Assembly (NCBI RefSeq): GCF_023856365.1
Contig: NC_064549.1
Coordinates: forward strand, 9,875,608-9,939,607
Source: Brienomyrus brachyistius
Taxonomy: Eukaryota > Chordata > Actinopteri > Osteoglossiformes > Mormyridae
DNA: 64,000 nt
Direction of reading: 5' to 3'
Shown here: one piece after another, positions 13,089-24,167 of the stretch
Position numbering within the stretch: position 1 is the stretch's first letter
How the letters are laid out: each line of letters starts with the position of its first letter
Program-made: the position numbers and the translations under genes
The notes under the pieces: model-generated
Databases searched by the model: none
What the model was told of the DNA's origin: nothing
Seen by the model: the letters and a program-made list of their open reading frames with translations, nothing else

Positions 13089-13570
13089 AAACAATTACAA
13101 AAAATTAAGAGACCACAGCACATTTTTTTTTTGTTTCACTCATTTAACTGCAGCCTGGTTCTTCGTTTCTCGTTAATGAGGGGCTTCTTCTTTGCTTTAT
13201 GGGACATCAATCCTGCTTCTTTGAGCCTGTTATAAACTGCTCTAGCAGTGCACTTCACACCTGCACTTAATGCTTCCCATTCCTTTTGAAGGTCACTAGA
13301 GGTCATCCTCTGATTTATGAGGCACTGCCGGATAGGTTGACGGTCATCTCTGGCATTAGAATGTCGCTTCTGCCCTTTACCTGGCTGGTTTCTGGTCATT
13401 CCCAGTGTCTCCTGCTTCACCTTATTCTTGTGTACTGCTGTCTTAGAAATTTTGAACCTGGAAGCAGCCTGCTGCTCAGCATAGCCTTCAGCCAACAGAT
13501 GCAAGATTAAACCAGGGTTTTAAAATGCAGATTTGTTTAAATATATAGATTTATAGATTTATAGTTTAAT
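13089..13570 (-). mobile_element. Tc1-like non-autonomous element, copy A (transposase N-terminus only)
   Basis: Minus-strand frame 13,136-13,504 reads 122 residues with Tc1 transposase DNA-binding features: an HTH with KISKTAVHKNKVKQETLG, then RQPIRQCLINQRMTSSDLQK, and ARAVYNRLKEAGLMSHKAKK before RRTRLQ. The DDE catalytic domain is missing; the frame stops right after RLQLNE. The left end carries the family sequence AATTAAGAGACCACAGCAC. Both termini are decayed, so the boundaries are approximate. Confidence 0.8.
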
Positions 13571-14584
13571 TCTTTCCCCGGTTGTATGTGTGTGTGTCCA
13601 AGGAGGGCAAAATAGGACAAGTAAAAATAAGCATTCCAATGTACTTTTGCAAATGGCAAATAAAACATCATTTCAGTGAAGCCCATCACAAGGGCACATG
13701 CATGAACACATCTACGCGTACTATGAGAAAGATATCAGCCCAGGGAGCACACATGAATCATAATCATAAAAGCATCAGATAAATGATTTCATGTAAATGT
13801 AGCTATCGCCACATGCCGTTGGACTGAGAGGAAAAGTAATCCAGGGGAAACTCGCATAAAACGAAGGGATCGTGCAGCAGGGTTGGGCTGGTTTGCCCAA
13901 CAGGTCCAAATAACCCACAGTAAATTATATGATATCAAAACACAGTGGATGCAAGCTTGAATAACAATGAAGAGCGGCGTAAAACGGCGTCAAATACAGA
14001 AACATAACAGAACCGTTAACCACGCTCAATAAATACCATGGGGAGCAAAACATTACAGTAAATAGGTCGCAGATTGCCACAGGTGCAGTAGCAGCACAGT
14101 GATAAAGCAGGATCTGTCAATTTAAACTTAAATACTTAAAAGAAGACCTGAGTATGAATGTGAGAATTATTTGAGGTGCATTCTAATCATCGGCAGTGGA
14201 AAATGGCAGGATGCATTGGCCTTAGGATTATTGGCATAATCTTAATTTGTAGTGTCTGACAATAAATTGTTTTGTAAATTAAAATGTAGTAATGCAATGA
14301 GGGACATTTTGAAGCTGTTCGATGAATTACATCCGGATAACTGCACAACTAAAGTCATCTGAACCACAGTGCACATTTTCTGCATCAGAATGACTAAACC
14401 AGACCGTATGAGACCTTGAACGTGAGTCGGAAAAGTCTGTGAGGAGCAGAGTCTCCATGGTCAATTAACAAACTTGATATCATTGCCATCACGTACCGTG
14501 ATTTTCCGAATTGCTAATATCCTGCGTCATTCCTCATGGCAACAAAATAATTTGGTGCATTTTGCTGCCAATCAGGAACTAGAT

Positions 14585-14766
14585 AAGTAAGGTGTGCGGC
14601 ACAGCAGGTTAGGATGTGTTGCCTGTAATCAGAAGGTTGTTGGTTTCAATCCCAGGGTCAGAAGAATAATATTACCAGTGGGCCCCAAAACTTGCTCTAG
14701 GGACTGTCCAACTCCGCTCTCTGAACTGTACCTAACTTTGGATACAAGTGTCCTTTAAATAAACAA
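14585..14766 (+). repeat. tRNA-derived SINE (same family as at 42.1 kb)
   Basis: The head has GCACAGCAGGTTAGGATGTG (A-box-like) and AGAAGGTTGTTGGTTTCAAT (B-box-like). The tail reads CTCTAGGGACTGTCC, then TTGGATACAAGTGTCC, a diverged form of the teleost SINE 3' end. It ends near TTTAAATAAAC. Confidence 0.65.
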
Positions 14767-15127
14767 ATACCGACTGCCAGTTGAACAACTGTAAAACTGA
14801 GCTACATGGCAGAGACACCTGAGTTCAAGTCACTCGCAAAGAGAACTGTGTTATCAGCACATAGAAATCTCAGGCTGCATTGCAGCATAATTTATGGAGA
14901 TAAAGAACCATGTGGGACCTAAGACAGGGCTCTGAGGTATGCCTCTATGACTAAGTAAAGATCCAGATAAAGCATATTCAAACTTAACATTCCAAACAGT
15001 ATCCGCACCATGCCAATAGTTTGGAGTTTGTGCAGAAGAGTAGGATGAACTATGGGAGCCAGAAGCCTTTAGAAGATCAATATAGGCAACACAAACCGTG
15101 TCATTGTCAGTACCGCTTATGATCTAT

Positions 15128-15455
15128 TCTGAAGGCTGACGCAGTGGTTAGCACTGTTGCCTCATACCTCTGGGACCAGGGTTCGAGTTTGCGTATTCTC
15201 CCTGTATCATCGTGGGGTCTCCTCCGGGTACTCCGCTTTCCCCCCACAGCCCAAAAACATGCTGAGGTTAACTGGAGTTACCAAATTGCCCATAGGTGCG
15301 TGTGGTGTGTATGAATGGTGTGTAAGTGTTCCCTGAGATGGGTTGGTGCCCCATCCTGAGTTAATTCCCTTTGTGCCCGTGGCTTCCAGGATAGGCTCTG
15401 AAACCCCTGCAACCCAGAATAGGACAAGCGATTATAGACAATGAATGGATGGACC
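15128..15455 (+). repeat. Near full-length tRNA-derived SINE with a TGGATGGA tail
   Basis: The head is GACGCAGTGGTTAGCACTGT and GACCAGGGTTCGAGTTTGCG (B-box-like). The body has GGGGTCTCCTCCGGGTACTC, CCCAAAAACATGCTGAGG and TGGTGCCCCATCCTGAG. The tail ends AATGAATGGATGG. The arrangement matches a SINE type common in bony fish. It is the most complete of several copies in the window. Confidence 0.75.
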
Positions 15456-17377
15456 TGCTTTGAAGCCATGACCGAAAGCATTGCACTGATAGCCAGGACT
15501 CAAGCCAGACTGCAAATCCAAAAGAATGGTGCTCTTGTACGTAGATGGCTTCTGAAATAAGCATCCATCCATTCTATACTGCTCATCTGAGTCCTGGTTG
15601 CAGGGACAGTGATCTGAGCAGGAATGCCCTCAGATGACCCATCTCCAGCCATCTCCTCCAGCTCCTTCAGAGGGATATCAAAGCGGTGTGATCCCTCCAG
15701 CATGTCCTGGGTCAGCCTGTCAAATACCAGGATGAGCTCATGAAAAATACATTTAAATATTTTTCTGTCAAGAATGGATACATGGAAGAGGCATCTAATG
15801 GGACGGCGACATCATCACAAATGAAGATCCTCAGGTCCTCAAGAGTAGATGTAAGGTTTCTGTATTATCAAATGGGCCACCTCTGGTGCAGCTGATTTAT
15901 CCATTACTTATGAACATTTCAAATGATTAAAAAAGCTTTGTATATAGAATCGTTTTCCACTCTCCCAATAACCGTATGTTTCTCATTTTTGTTTAAAAGT
16001 TAGCCAAACTTATCCAGACCTTGCTCTTTGTCGTAAAATGTTTTCATGGCTGGGGGTAGAGCAGTCAACAACTGAAGGGTTTAAATAACTCTTTGTTCCA
16101 CACTTTCTTGAGGCAACATGTTTCCTTATAACCGCCCTAAAAGGCGGCGTAATGAAGTTCCGAATCTTTTTCATGGAGGGGATTAGATTTCTTCGGCAGA
16201 AACCGCAGGTCATGGAGAAAAGCCAGCTCTTCAAACACTTTCAGTGCGTTTGATGGGAAGTAATAACCAGGCGCTTTTGATCATGACAACCAGTACAGCA
16301 AATACTTGGTCTTGGGTAATATGAAAATATAAGAATATAGAATGATCTGCTGCAGTGCAAAGCCATTTCTGATTGCGTAACGTGGATTCATTTATAACTG
16401 GAGTGTCAAATATTTGGAGTGTCAAACAGCAGGGGGGATGGGATCTGGGGAACTGGCCGCGCCCCGATTGAAATCGGCCATTAAGAAAACGTCTGGAGTA
16501 AAACAAGCAGTATAGCATGACTGAGTACAGCTAGCGCTCGCGGTGTGACCGGAAGGACCTGTGACAGCCAGAAATAGCTACTAATATCACATTCACATAT
16601 AGTGAAAAGCCATGCACCAACTGATATCCAAAAACAGAATTCTGAATATTTTAAGGGTATATCTGTGTGTATCTCGGTGCAGAACATGCGCACAGATATC
16701 GTTAAATGATTTAAATACCTCTGAAGATGAATTCATTATCTTTAACTGGGCGAGTGGCTATTGAAAATAAATTAACTTACTTTTCTGCTTATTTAAAAAC
16801 ATCTGGAAATGTCTTTATGTCTAATAATGTAAAATATATTTTTATATATCTTTAGACAGTTTAAAGATATCTTTAAATAAAGATAAAGACATTACAATGT
16901 CAGAATATTTCAGTGTGTTCCTGTCTTTAAAATACCATCAAATAACTTGTAAGTATTACGTAAACACATGAGCAGGTATATTTAAATATGGCAAGATACA
17001 GGTATATTTTATAAGCACGACCAATGAGCCAAATCAGCAATACAGATATCCTAAATACCTATTATACTTTGTTTAAAGTCTAAATATCTAAATAACTTCA
17101 AGGAATATTGAGGTGGATTAAGCACATTTTGGTTTTATGAACAAATATATAGTAGCTACTTGAGATGAAAGAAGCGTCACTGTTCATTAATGATGAACAA
17201 ACAAGACATCAGTATATCTCTCGTGTTATTCATTACTTGTTCCTTCAATAATTCCTCCAGTAGTTCCTTCAGTAGTTCACTCAGATTTATGGAACAGATA
17301 CAGTAACAAATATAGTAACTGCCTGGGATAAATGATGCGTCAGAATTCAGTAAACAAACATAACATAACATCAGTAT

Positions 17378-18390
17378 TTCAGGCCCACAGTGGAGACAGT
17401 GTAGAGGTGAGGGCCTCAGGCCCACAGTGGAGACAGTGTAGAGGTGAGGGCCTCAGGCCCACAGTGGAGACAGTGTAGAGGTGAGGGCCTCAGGCCCACA
17501 GTGGAGACAATGTAGAGGTGAGGGCCTCAGGCCCACAGTGGAGACAGTGTAGAGATGAGGGCCTCAGGCCCACAGTGGAGACAGTGTAGAGGTGAGGGCC
17601 TCAGGCCCACAGTGGAGACAGTGTAGAGGTATGGGCCTCAGGCCCACAGTGGAGACAGTGTAGAGATGAGGGCCTCAGGCCCACAGTGGAGACAGTGTAG
17701 AGGTGAGGGCCTCAGGCCCACAGTGGAGACAGTGTAGAGGTCAGGACCTCAGGCCCACAGTGGAGACAGTGTAGAGGTGAGGGCCTCAGGCCCACAGTGG
17801 AGACAGTGTAGAGGTGAGGGCCTCAGGCCCACAGTGGAGACAGTGTAGAGGTGAGGGCCTCAGGCCCACAGTGGAGACAATGTAGAGGTGAGGGCCTCAG
17901 GCCCACAGTGGAGAGAGTGTAGAGGTGAGAGCCTCAGGCCCACAGTGGAGACAGTGTAGAGGTGAGGGCCTCAGGCCCACAGTGGAGACAGTGTAGAGGT
18001 GAGGGCCTCAGGCCCACAGTGGAGACAGTGTAGAGGTGAGGGCCTCAGGCCCACAGTGGAGACATTGTAGAGGTCAGGACCTCAGGCCCACAGTGGAGAC
18101 AGTGTAGAGGTGAGGGCCTCAGGCCCAAAGTGGAGACAGTGTAGAGGTGAGGGTCTCAGGCCCACAGTGGAGACATTGTAGAGGTCAGGACCTCAGGCCC
18201 ACAGTGGAGACAGTGTAGAAGTGAGGGCCTCAGGCCCACAGTGGAGACAGTGTAGAGGTGAGGACCTCAGGCCCACAGTGGAGACAGTGTAGAGGTGAGG
18301 GTCTCAGGCCCACAGTGGAGACAGTGTAGAAGTGAGGGCCTCAGGCCCACAGTGGAGACAGTGTAGAGGTGAGGACCTCAGGCACACAGT
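17378..18390. repeat. Minisatellite, 37-bp unit, about 27 copies
   Basis: The unit reads CCTCAGGCCCACAGTGGAGA then CAGTGTAGAGGTGAGGG, repeated head to tail at a constant 37-base step (for example 17,381 and 17,418). Copies differ by one to three bases, with recurring variants GTCAGGACC, ACATTG, GATGAGG and GAAGTGAGG. Because 37 is not a multiple of three, it cannot be a coding repeat in one frame. There are no spacers, so it is not a CRISPR array. Confidence 0.95.
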
Positions 18391-18965
18391 GTAACACAGA
18401 CTGCAGAGGTCGGCACACTGGCCTGAAATTGCCCTCCCGGACTTTGTCCTTCCTCCCTGCCCTCTTTTAAGCGTCACCATGGTCACTAAGTCGCAGATAC
18501 ACAGAATACCAGAGTGGGAAAAGGGGGAGGGGCTTTCTCTCCATCCTGAACCTGACCATGGCAGCAGCTCTGGTCCGAGCAGGTGATCCATAGCCCCGCG
18601 AAGGCCCTCTACGTGCCGGAGATGCGGTCCAAGAGATCCACTGCGGCTGCTGGAGTCTGCGTCTGCATCCAGAATGGGCTACGCACCCCCCTCCCCCCCG
18701 AAAACCCACCCCCCTTGAGAGAAGGGGATGAAAGAAGCAGAACCCCCACCCGTATTAGCATTCCCCCCGGCGCAGAGCACTCGGTTCGCCTCTGGCGCTG
18801 CGCAGTGGAGGACGCTCCTGAATTTGGCCGAGGGGGCCCAGCGCTGCATCTGCAGGCAGCTGTGGTCATCAGGATCACGGAGAACAGATGGACCTTTAGG
18901 ACACAGGTGTGCCCAGCCGCTACCACGGCTATAAATGAGTCATTATACGCACCCTGCGCTAGGCT

Positions 18966-19130
18966 GGCATGGTGATTAAGTGGCTAGCTCTGTAGCACGT
19001 CCAGGGCTTTGGGTTTGATTCCTGTCCCTGCACCGTCGAAGATGCTCCCCTGAATTGTTCTCCATACATCGTAGGACAGGCTCACCACAACCCTGCAGTA
19101 CCAGGGGGACAGATGGATGCAACAAGGGTG
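18966..19130 (+). repeat. tRNA-derived SINE fragment
   Basis: This is a tRNA-like head (TGGTGATTAAGTGGCTAGCT; GGGTTTGATTCCTGTCCCTG as B-box-like) with a decayed body containing GCTCCCCTGAATTGTTCTCC. Confidence 0.5.
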
Positions 19131-19184
19131 GATTTATGTATAGGCTGTAGCCCGAGGGCCCAAGGTGAAAGGGGCCCCAAAATG

Positions 19185-19185
<1 letters not shown>

Positions 19186-19215
<30 letters not shown>

Positions 19216-19216
19216 T
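19186..19216. repeat. T-run followed by ATT triplets
   Basis: A short T run followed by about eight ATT units. Confidence 0.92.
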
Positions 19217-19817
19217 ATGGATGCTACAATAACGTTAGCCCAGTAGGCGCCGCCCCTCTAAATTTTGGATAAATGTATCCATTCACATGTAAAAGGGATC
19301 AGACAGGCTCCGTATTGTACTCCGTACTGTAACTTAGGTTCTAACACTTCGCACTAGCAAAGACAGGAAGTCACACAGCTAAAGAACCGAACACGTCTGT
19401 TACTCAAACAGCCGCGAAGCGAAGTGGCCGAGAGACGGCACTGAAAAAACGGGAAGGAGAGAAACTGCGGTTTAACAAAAATTAGCCGTGCAAGAAGTAG
19501 TAAACTTCATAAGCATTTGTCAAGAATGTATAAGAACATTTTCTTCTCTGAATGCTACAGCCTTTCATCGGAAGATTAATTATACATCAAAACCCTGACT
19601 GAACATTTTTGCAGCTCCACAAAGCTCCACCCCACTCCTACCTCACAAACTCCCTCACAAATCCCCCTCTAGCACCCAGACCGGGGGCTCGGCCTTCTCC
19701 AGCCCTGAAAAAAGGGCTCGTTTAGCAGACAGTAATTGCTGGTCTTTTAAATATCTAACCCAAGCAATCCAGAAAAGAATCCTTCACTCATAAAAACTTC
19801 TTTAATTATGAGAAGGG

Positions 19818-20150
19818 CGGGTGTGTCACAGTGGCTCATTGGGGGGCAGCGTGGCCCCCACTCGCAGGGTCATGCATGTCTCCCATCCCCAGCTCTGTGT
19901 GCAAGGAGCTTGCAGCCTTTTTGTGGGAACTTCAGCTTCCCCTCAAAGGCCAAAGACATCTGATTATTCAGTAAAGAAGACTAGGAATGTGACCATAGTG
20001 TGTGCTCAGTGATGGACTACCATCCCCTCCATAGCACCCCCTACCTTGTATCAGGCGTATCTTGGGATGGGCTCCAGGCACACTGAGAGCATGCAGTGAA
20101 TAAATGATCATGGAAGATGGATGGATGGATGGATGGATGGATGGATGGAA
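19818..20150 (+). repeat. SINE ending in a GGAT microsatellite
   Basis: The head is GTGTGTCACAGTGGCTCATT. The body has GATGGACTACCATCCCCTCC and CTTGGGATGGGCTCCAGGCA. The tail runs into eight GGAT units (20,116-20,149), the usual source of this microsatellite type in fish. Confidence 0.6.
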
Positions 20151-20167
20151 AGGAGATAATCAATATT

Positions 20168-20488
20168 TGGCAATGCTTTACATTAACTGCACCTTCATAC
20201 TGTCTTTATAGTAACTGGTAGAACATTCATAATGCATTCATAAAACATTCATAAGCAACATGCAAGGATACCTTAACATCCTAACATACCTTAACAGCTT
20301 TCATATACATTGATAACAAACATTAAGTGATAATAAAAGGCATTATAAATATTCGATGTTTGATATTAGCGAATGTTAAAGCGGTTAAGGTATGTTATGA
20401 TGTTAAGGCAAACTTACATGCAGCTCATGAATGTTCTATGAATGCATTATAAAGGCATTATAGGTGCAGTTAATGTAAAGCATTACCC
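20168..20488. mobile_element. Palindromic MITE, about 320 bp
   Basis: The ends are inverted copies: AATGCTTTACATTAACTGCA on the left and TGCAGTTAATGTAAAGCATT on the right. The internal arms also pair (GGATACCTTAACATCCTAAC against GTTATGATGTTAAGGCA, and CATTCATAATGCATTCATA against TATGAATGCATTATAAAGG). No open frame is present. The whole unit is AT-rich and can fold into one long hairpin. The transposase family is not clear from the sequence. Confidence 0.75.
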
Positions 20489-23472
20489 AACAGTTATATA
20501 TCTTCATTCATTCATTTCCTACAGCGCTTGTCGTGGGGTTCTGGAGCCAATGCTATAAATTAATTTATGTTATGCTGTTTCTCCCATGAAGTTCTGCCCA
20601 AGTCCAAGGAAATTCAACACAATCAGGAGGAAAAGTAAAGTAACCCCAATCAGGGCCGAAGAACTGACTAGCAACTGTTACCTCGTTCAATCCGATGCCG
20701 ATCACCTACTGAACTTCTCTTTTCTTGGACCGAAGAGAGAAGCAATGCCCACTTAAGGGAAAGGAACAGGAGACCTCAAGGTGGTCCAGAGGGAAACTCC
20801 TTGAAATCTCTTGAATGTTTGAAGCTTTTTTTTCCTCTGTCTAACCATTGTACCAAAACTCAACAGTGGATAAAGATGCACAAAGAGGACTTTCGCAGGA
20901 AGGGAGTAGATTACAGGTTGTATAAATAAGAAAATACAGCACACATACCATATATGACTACAGACATGAAGCCCAGCCTCAACTGGGGAATTACTCCATC
21001 AACTACAAAATGAATTCCATGAAATTTCACACATCACCTTTAAAACAACTGGACTGCTCACAGCTAGCCCCAAAGAATCATTCAGACATCCGCAGCCGGG
21101 ATTACCCTTTACATCATTGTTCCAGAACATTCCCATGGGAATAGATGTATTGATCACGCTACTCTTGTAGCCTGGGCCTTGGACCCCTAAAACAACACGA
21201 ACATTTTGCCCCCTCGAGCTCAGTCCTGGAAAAGCCCTCAATGACTGAGCATCTCATAAACGTCAAAAAACCCTCAGCTGTTGGCAATCCAGCTCCTTTC
21301 AGGTGCCTGTCCCATAAAAAAACAACGAATAATATGTTATTCTGCCGATGTTCTTATTTTGTAATGCTTAGTCATCTGCAACACTGTAAAACCTCTTCTT
21401 GAGGACAGCGACGTTTAATATCTCACATGTACAGGTCGTGTGTGCCACCGAACATCCCGGGTAAAATTTCCCCAGAACCAGAACCACCCTAAAAACAGAA
21501 GACCAATCAATAAAATCATGTTTTTGAAAAGTACTACAATATAGTACCGCTCATATCTCACCCCAAACCCTGACTGTGCAACGTGGGCTGAAATTCTTAG
21601 GCCGCAAATTCCCCTTTTACTCAAAGTCGGGGGGGAGGGAGAAAGCCCATTATATGGGGGAAAACAGAGGTCTGCTGTGTTCTATCAGCCCTGCGTCTCT
21701 ATCTGCCTACCGCCACCGCCCCCCCTTTGTCTGATTTGGGAGGTAAGCTGCTCCCTTTTGTTCGCCCGCTTGTGCGATTCTCAGCGGAGAGACTCTTCAG
21801 TCGCTGCCTCCCGCCACCCCAAACGCCTCCGCCCCAGTGCTGGCCCGGGTGCGACCAGCTCTAATCCCCCTGCTGATGGAGGTCTAGCTGAGGTCTCGTC
21901 CCGGATTAGAGGGCCAGGCAGTCAAGTCTCCGGGGGACCGGAGGATAGTGAGGTGAGAGGGGCTGAGAAAGAGGATGTGGGGTTTGGGGGGGCAGGGAGG
22001 GGCGGGGGGGGGGGGGTGCTGAGGGGCTTAGGGATTTGGGGAGTTTCAGAATCATGCTTGTCACAACGCAGCACCTTCTTGGGGGGGGGGGTTGGGGTGG
22101 GTAGGGAGATGGGCGGTGATGACATTCACACGGAGCCACCCACACACATGGTAATCGGGCGGTGCGACCACTTCATCCACCCCTCTCTCTGTCTTAGTCA
22201 ACAGGCCGGCTCTAGACCACCTAAATAACCACTCCCCCCCCACCCTCATCACCGCTCCTAGTGAGAGTGTGGGGGGGGGGGCATTGATAAGCTCATGATG
22301 GCCTGTTCCCACCGACCCAACCGTGCAACACGAGGGAACAGAGTCACGGCACCATCTGTCTCGCCGTGACACCGGTTCGGCTTTGCCGCCCCGCTGCGCT
22401 CCCCCTGCCCACATGTGCCTCTCTGCACGCTTCCCCGACGGCCCACTGGCAGCAAGCGACACCACAGTCCCGACACCCCCTAATCTTTGCTTAGCTCAGC
22501 CGCTGGACCAAAAAGGCACCGGCGTCCTCAAACCCGTGGCCGAGACTGAACAGGGAGGAGAGCAAGGGTGGAGACAAGGGGGGGATTCATCTTCCGGAGC
22601 TTTCCGGGAAAGCCTGCCCTGCGTTTTAAATGACCCCCCCCCTCCCAATCTCCCTCCATCCTCCCACTGTCAGCCCGTCCCTTTCCTGAATTAAAAGTGG
22701 AGTGTCATCAGAGAGAGGCATCTCTAATTCCAATCAGATCACCCCCCTCCCCCTGCCCCCGCACCGCCCCACCCCGCCAGCCTTCTCCCTACTCCTCCCC
22801 TGATGGCCTGCAACCTGACAGACGGAGATGGGATCTGACAGCAGACAGCCATCCGAATGCCTCCCGTGTGATTGACACGCCGCCGGGTCCTGCTGCTCCG
22901 GCCCTGCACCTAATCCTGCCCTGTCAGTTCTAATTGGAGAGGTGGAGCCCCCAGTGTCACCGGGGCAACTGATTGGCAGGACCCCGGCTTTGCATAGATA
23001 TGAGCCCAAGATGAAGGCTGGGCCATGCTACTAGTGCTAATAGACACACGGAGACACACAGGAAATCTCAGGTATGCACCAAGGCATAGACAGGCATGTT
23101 AATGTCCTCACGCACACACACACCGGATAGCAAAGAAACATGGATAGGGACAGACGGCGCAAAAAACTGCAGACACACAGCCGCTGAAGCTGCGTGACTT
23201 TTCTGCATCCTCAGACGATACGCATGCGAGTCCTGCACGATGCACGGCCGGCAGGTTGCCCTCTTGTCGGAACTGGGTGCACGTGAAGGGATGGGGGGGG
23301 GGTGGGGGTAGAGGTGGCACCTGATTGGCAGGTGCCACTGACCCGTGCGGGTGAGGGCGACCCCTGCAGGTCATACGTCAGACTGTCCAGGGCAGCGCGG
23401 GACACTGACCCCGATGGCTCATCTGCATGTGCGTGTTCATTAGTGGCAGTGATGCTTTGTGGTGGTGGTAGT

Positions 23473-23493
23473 GGGGGGGGGGGGGGGGGGGGG
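23473..23493. repeat. Poly-G tract, 21 bases
   Basis: Uninterrupted G run, the longest of more than twenty G or C runs of ten or more bases in the window. Confidence 0.95.
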
Positions 23494-23638
23494 AGCAGGG
23501 AATAATGACAGAAAAGATAAACTGAGAAAGAAATAGCAAAGTAGGAGCCATAAGTGACGGCTGTGATTGTAAAACCGACGCGTGAAGCTGCTGACAGACA
23601 AATGCATGCTTTTTATTTTACAGCACGTTTCCAATATA

Positions 23639-24167
23639 CAGCTCTGGAAAATAATAAGAGACCACAGCAAAAATTTCTGTTTCACTCATTTCTCAATTTA
23701 TGGGGATGCGTCTGCCATCAATGTATATATTCTTGCAAATTGCAACCTGGTCCTTCTCCGTTTGTCATTAATGAAGGGCTTCTTCCTTGCTTTATGGGAC
23801 TTCAGTCCTGCTTCTAGAAACCTGTTATAAACTGTTCTATCAGTGCACCTCACACCTGCACTTAATGTTTCCCATCCCTTTTGAAGGTCACTAGAGGTCA
23901 TCCTCTGATTTATGAGGCGCTGTCGGATAGGTTGACGGTCATCTCTGGCATTAGAAAGTCGCTTCTGCTCTCTACCTGGTTGGTTCCTGGTCGTTCCCAG
24001 TGTCTCCTGCTTCACCCTGTTCTTCTGTGCTGCTGTTTTAGAAACTTCCTGCCGCTCAGCATAGCCTTCAGCCAGCAGATCCAAGATTTTAAACCAGGAT
24101 TTTAAAATGCAGACTTTATATAGAGTGGTCTCCTATTTTTGGTCTATTGCTATACTATTTTCCAGTT
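23639..24167 (-). mobile_element. Tc1-like non-autonomous element, copy B
   Basis: This is the best-preserved copy, about 528 bp. The left end is CAGCTCTGGAAAATAATAAG after TATA (a TA target is typical of Tc1). The right end contains CTATTTTCCAG, its inverted partner. The minus-strand frame encodes the transposase N-terminus (SKTAAQKNRVKQETLG, TSSDLQKGWETLSAGVRC, YNRFLEAGLKSHKARKKP, RRTRLQF), then a short unrelated stretch and the terminal repeat. The catalytic domain has been deleted. Confidence 0.85.

Larger units (their letters stand above)
13571..17377. other. Intergenic, mostly AT-rich
   Basis: Apart from two SINEs (14.6 and 15.1 kb) and a reverse SINE tail near 15,560-15,620, nothing is recognisable. 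16,800-17,150 is very AT-rich with a weak inverted repeat (ATGTCTTTA at 16,808 and TAAAGACAT near 16,885). Confidence 0.6.
18391..23638. other. Intergenic with GC-rich patches
   Basis: GC-rich, CpG-containing patches at 18,590-18,960, 21,740-21,960 and 22,300-22,930 could be regulatory or unannotated non-coding exons, but no protein is recognisable. G runs lie at 22,004, 22,081 and 22,271. SINEs (18.97 and 19.8 kb) and a MITE (20.17 kb) lie between. Confidence 0.55.

Noticed and set aside
17378..18390. CRISPR-like array
   Set aside because: The repeats are directly adjacent with no unique spacers and the genome is eukaryotic; it is a minisatellite.
21677..22228. Plus-strand frame of 183 codons
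   Set aside because: GC-rich, with glycine runs from poly-G tracts. No homology is recognisable, and a chance open frame is likely.
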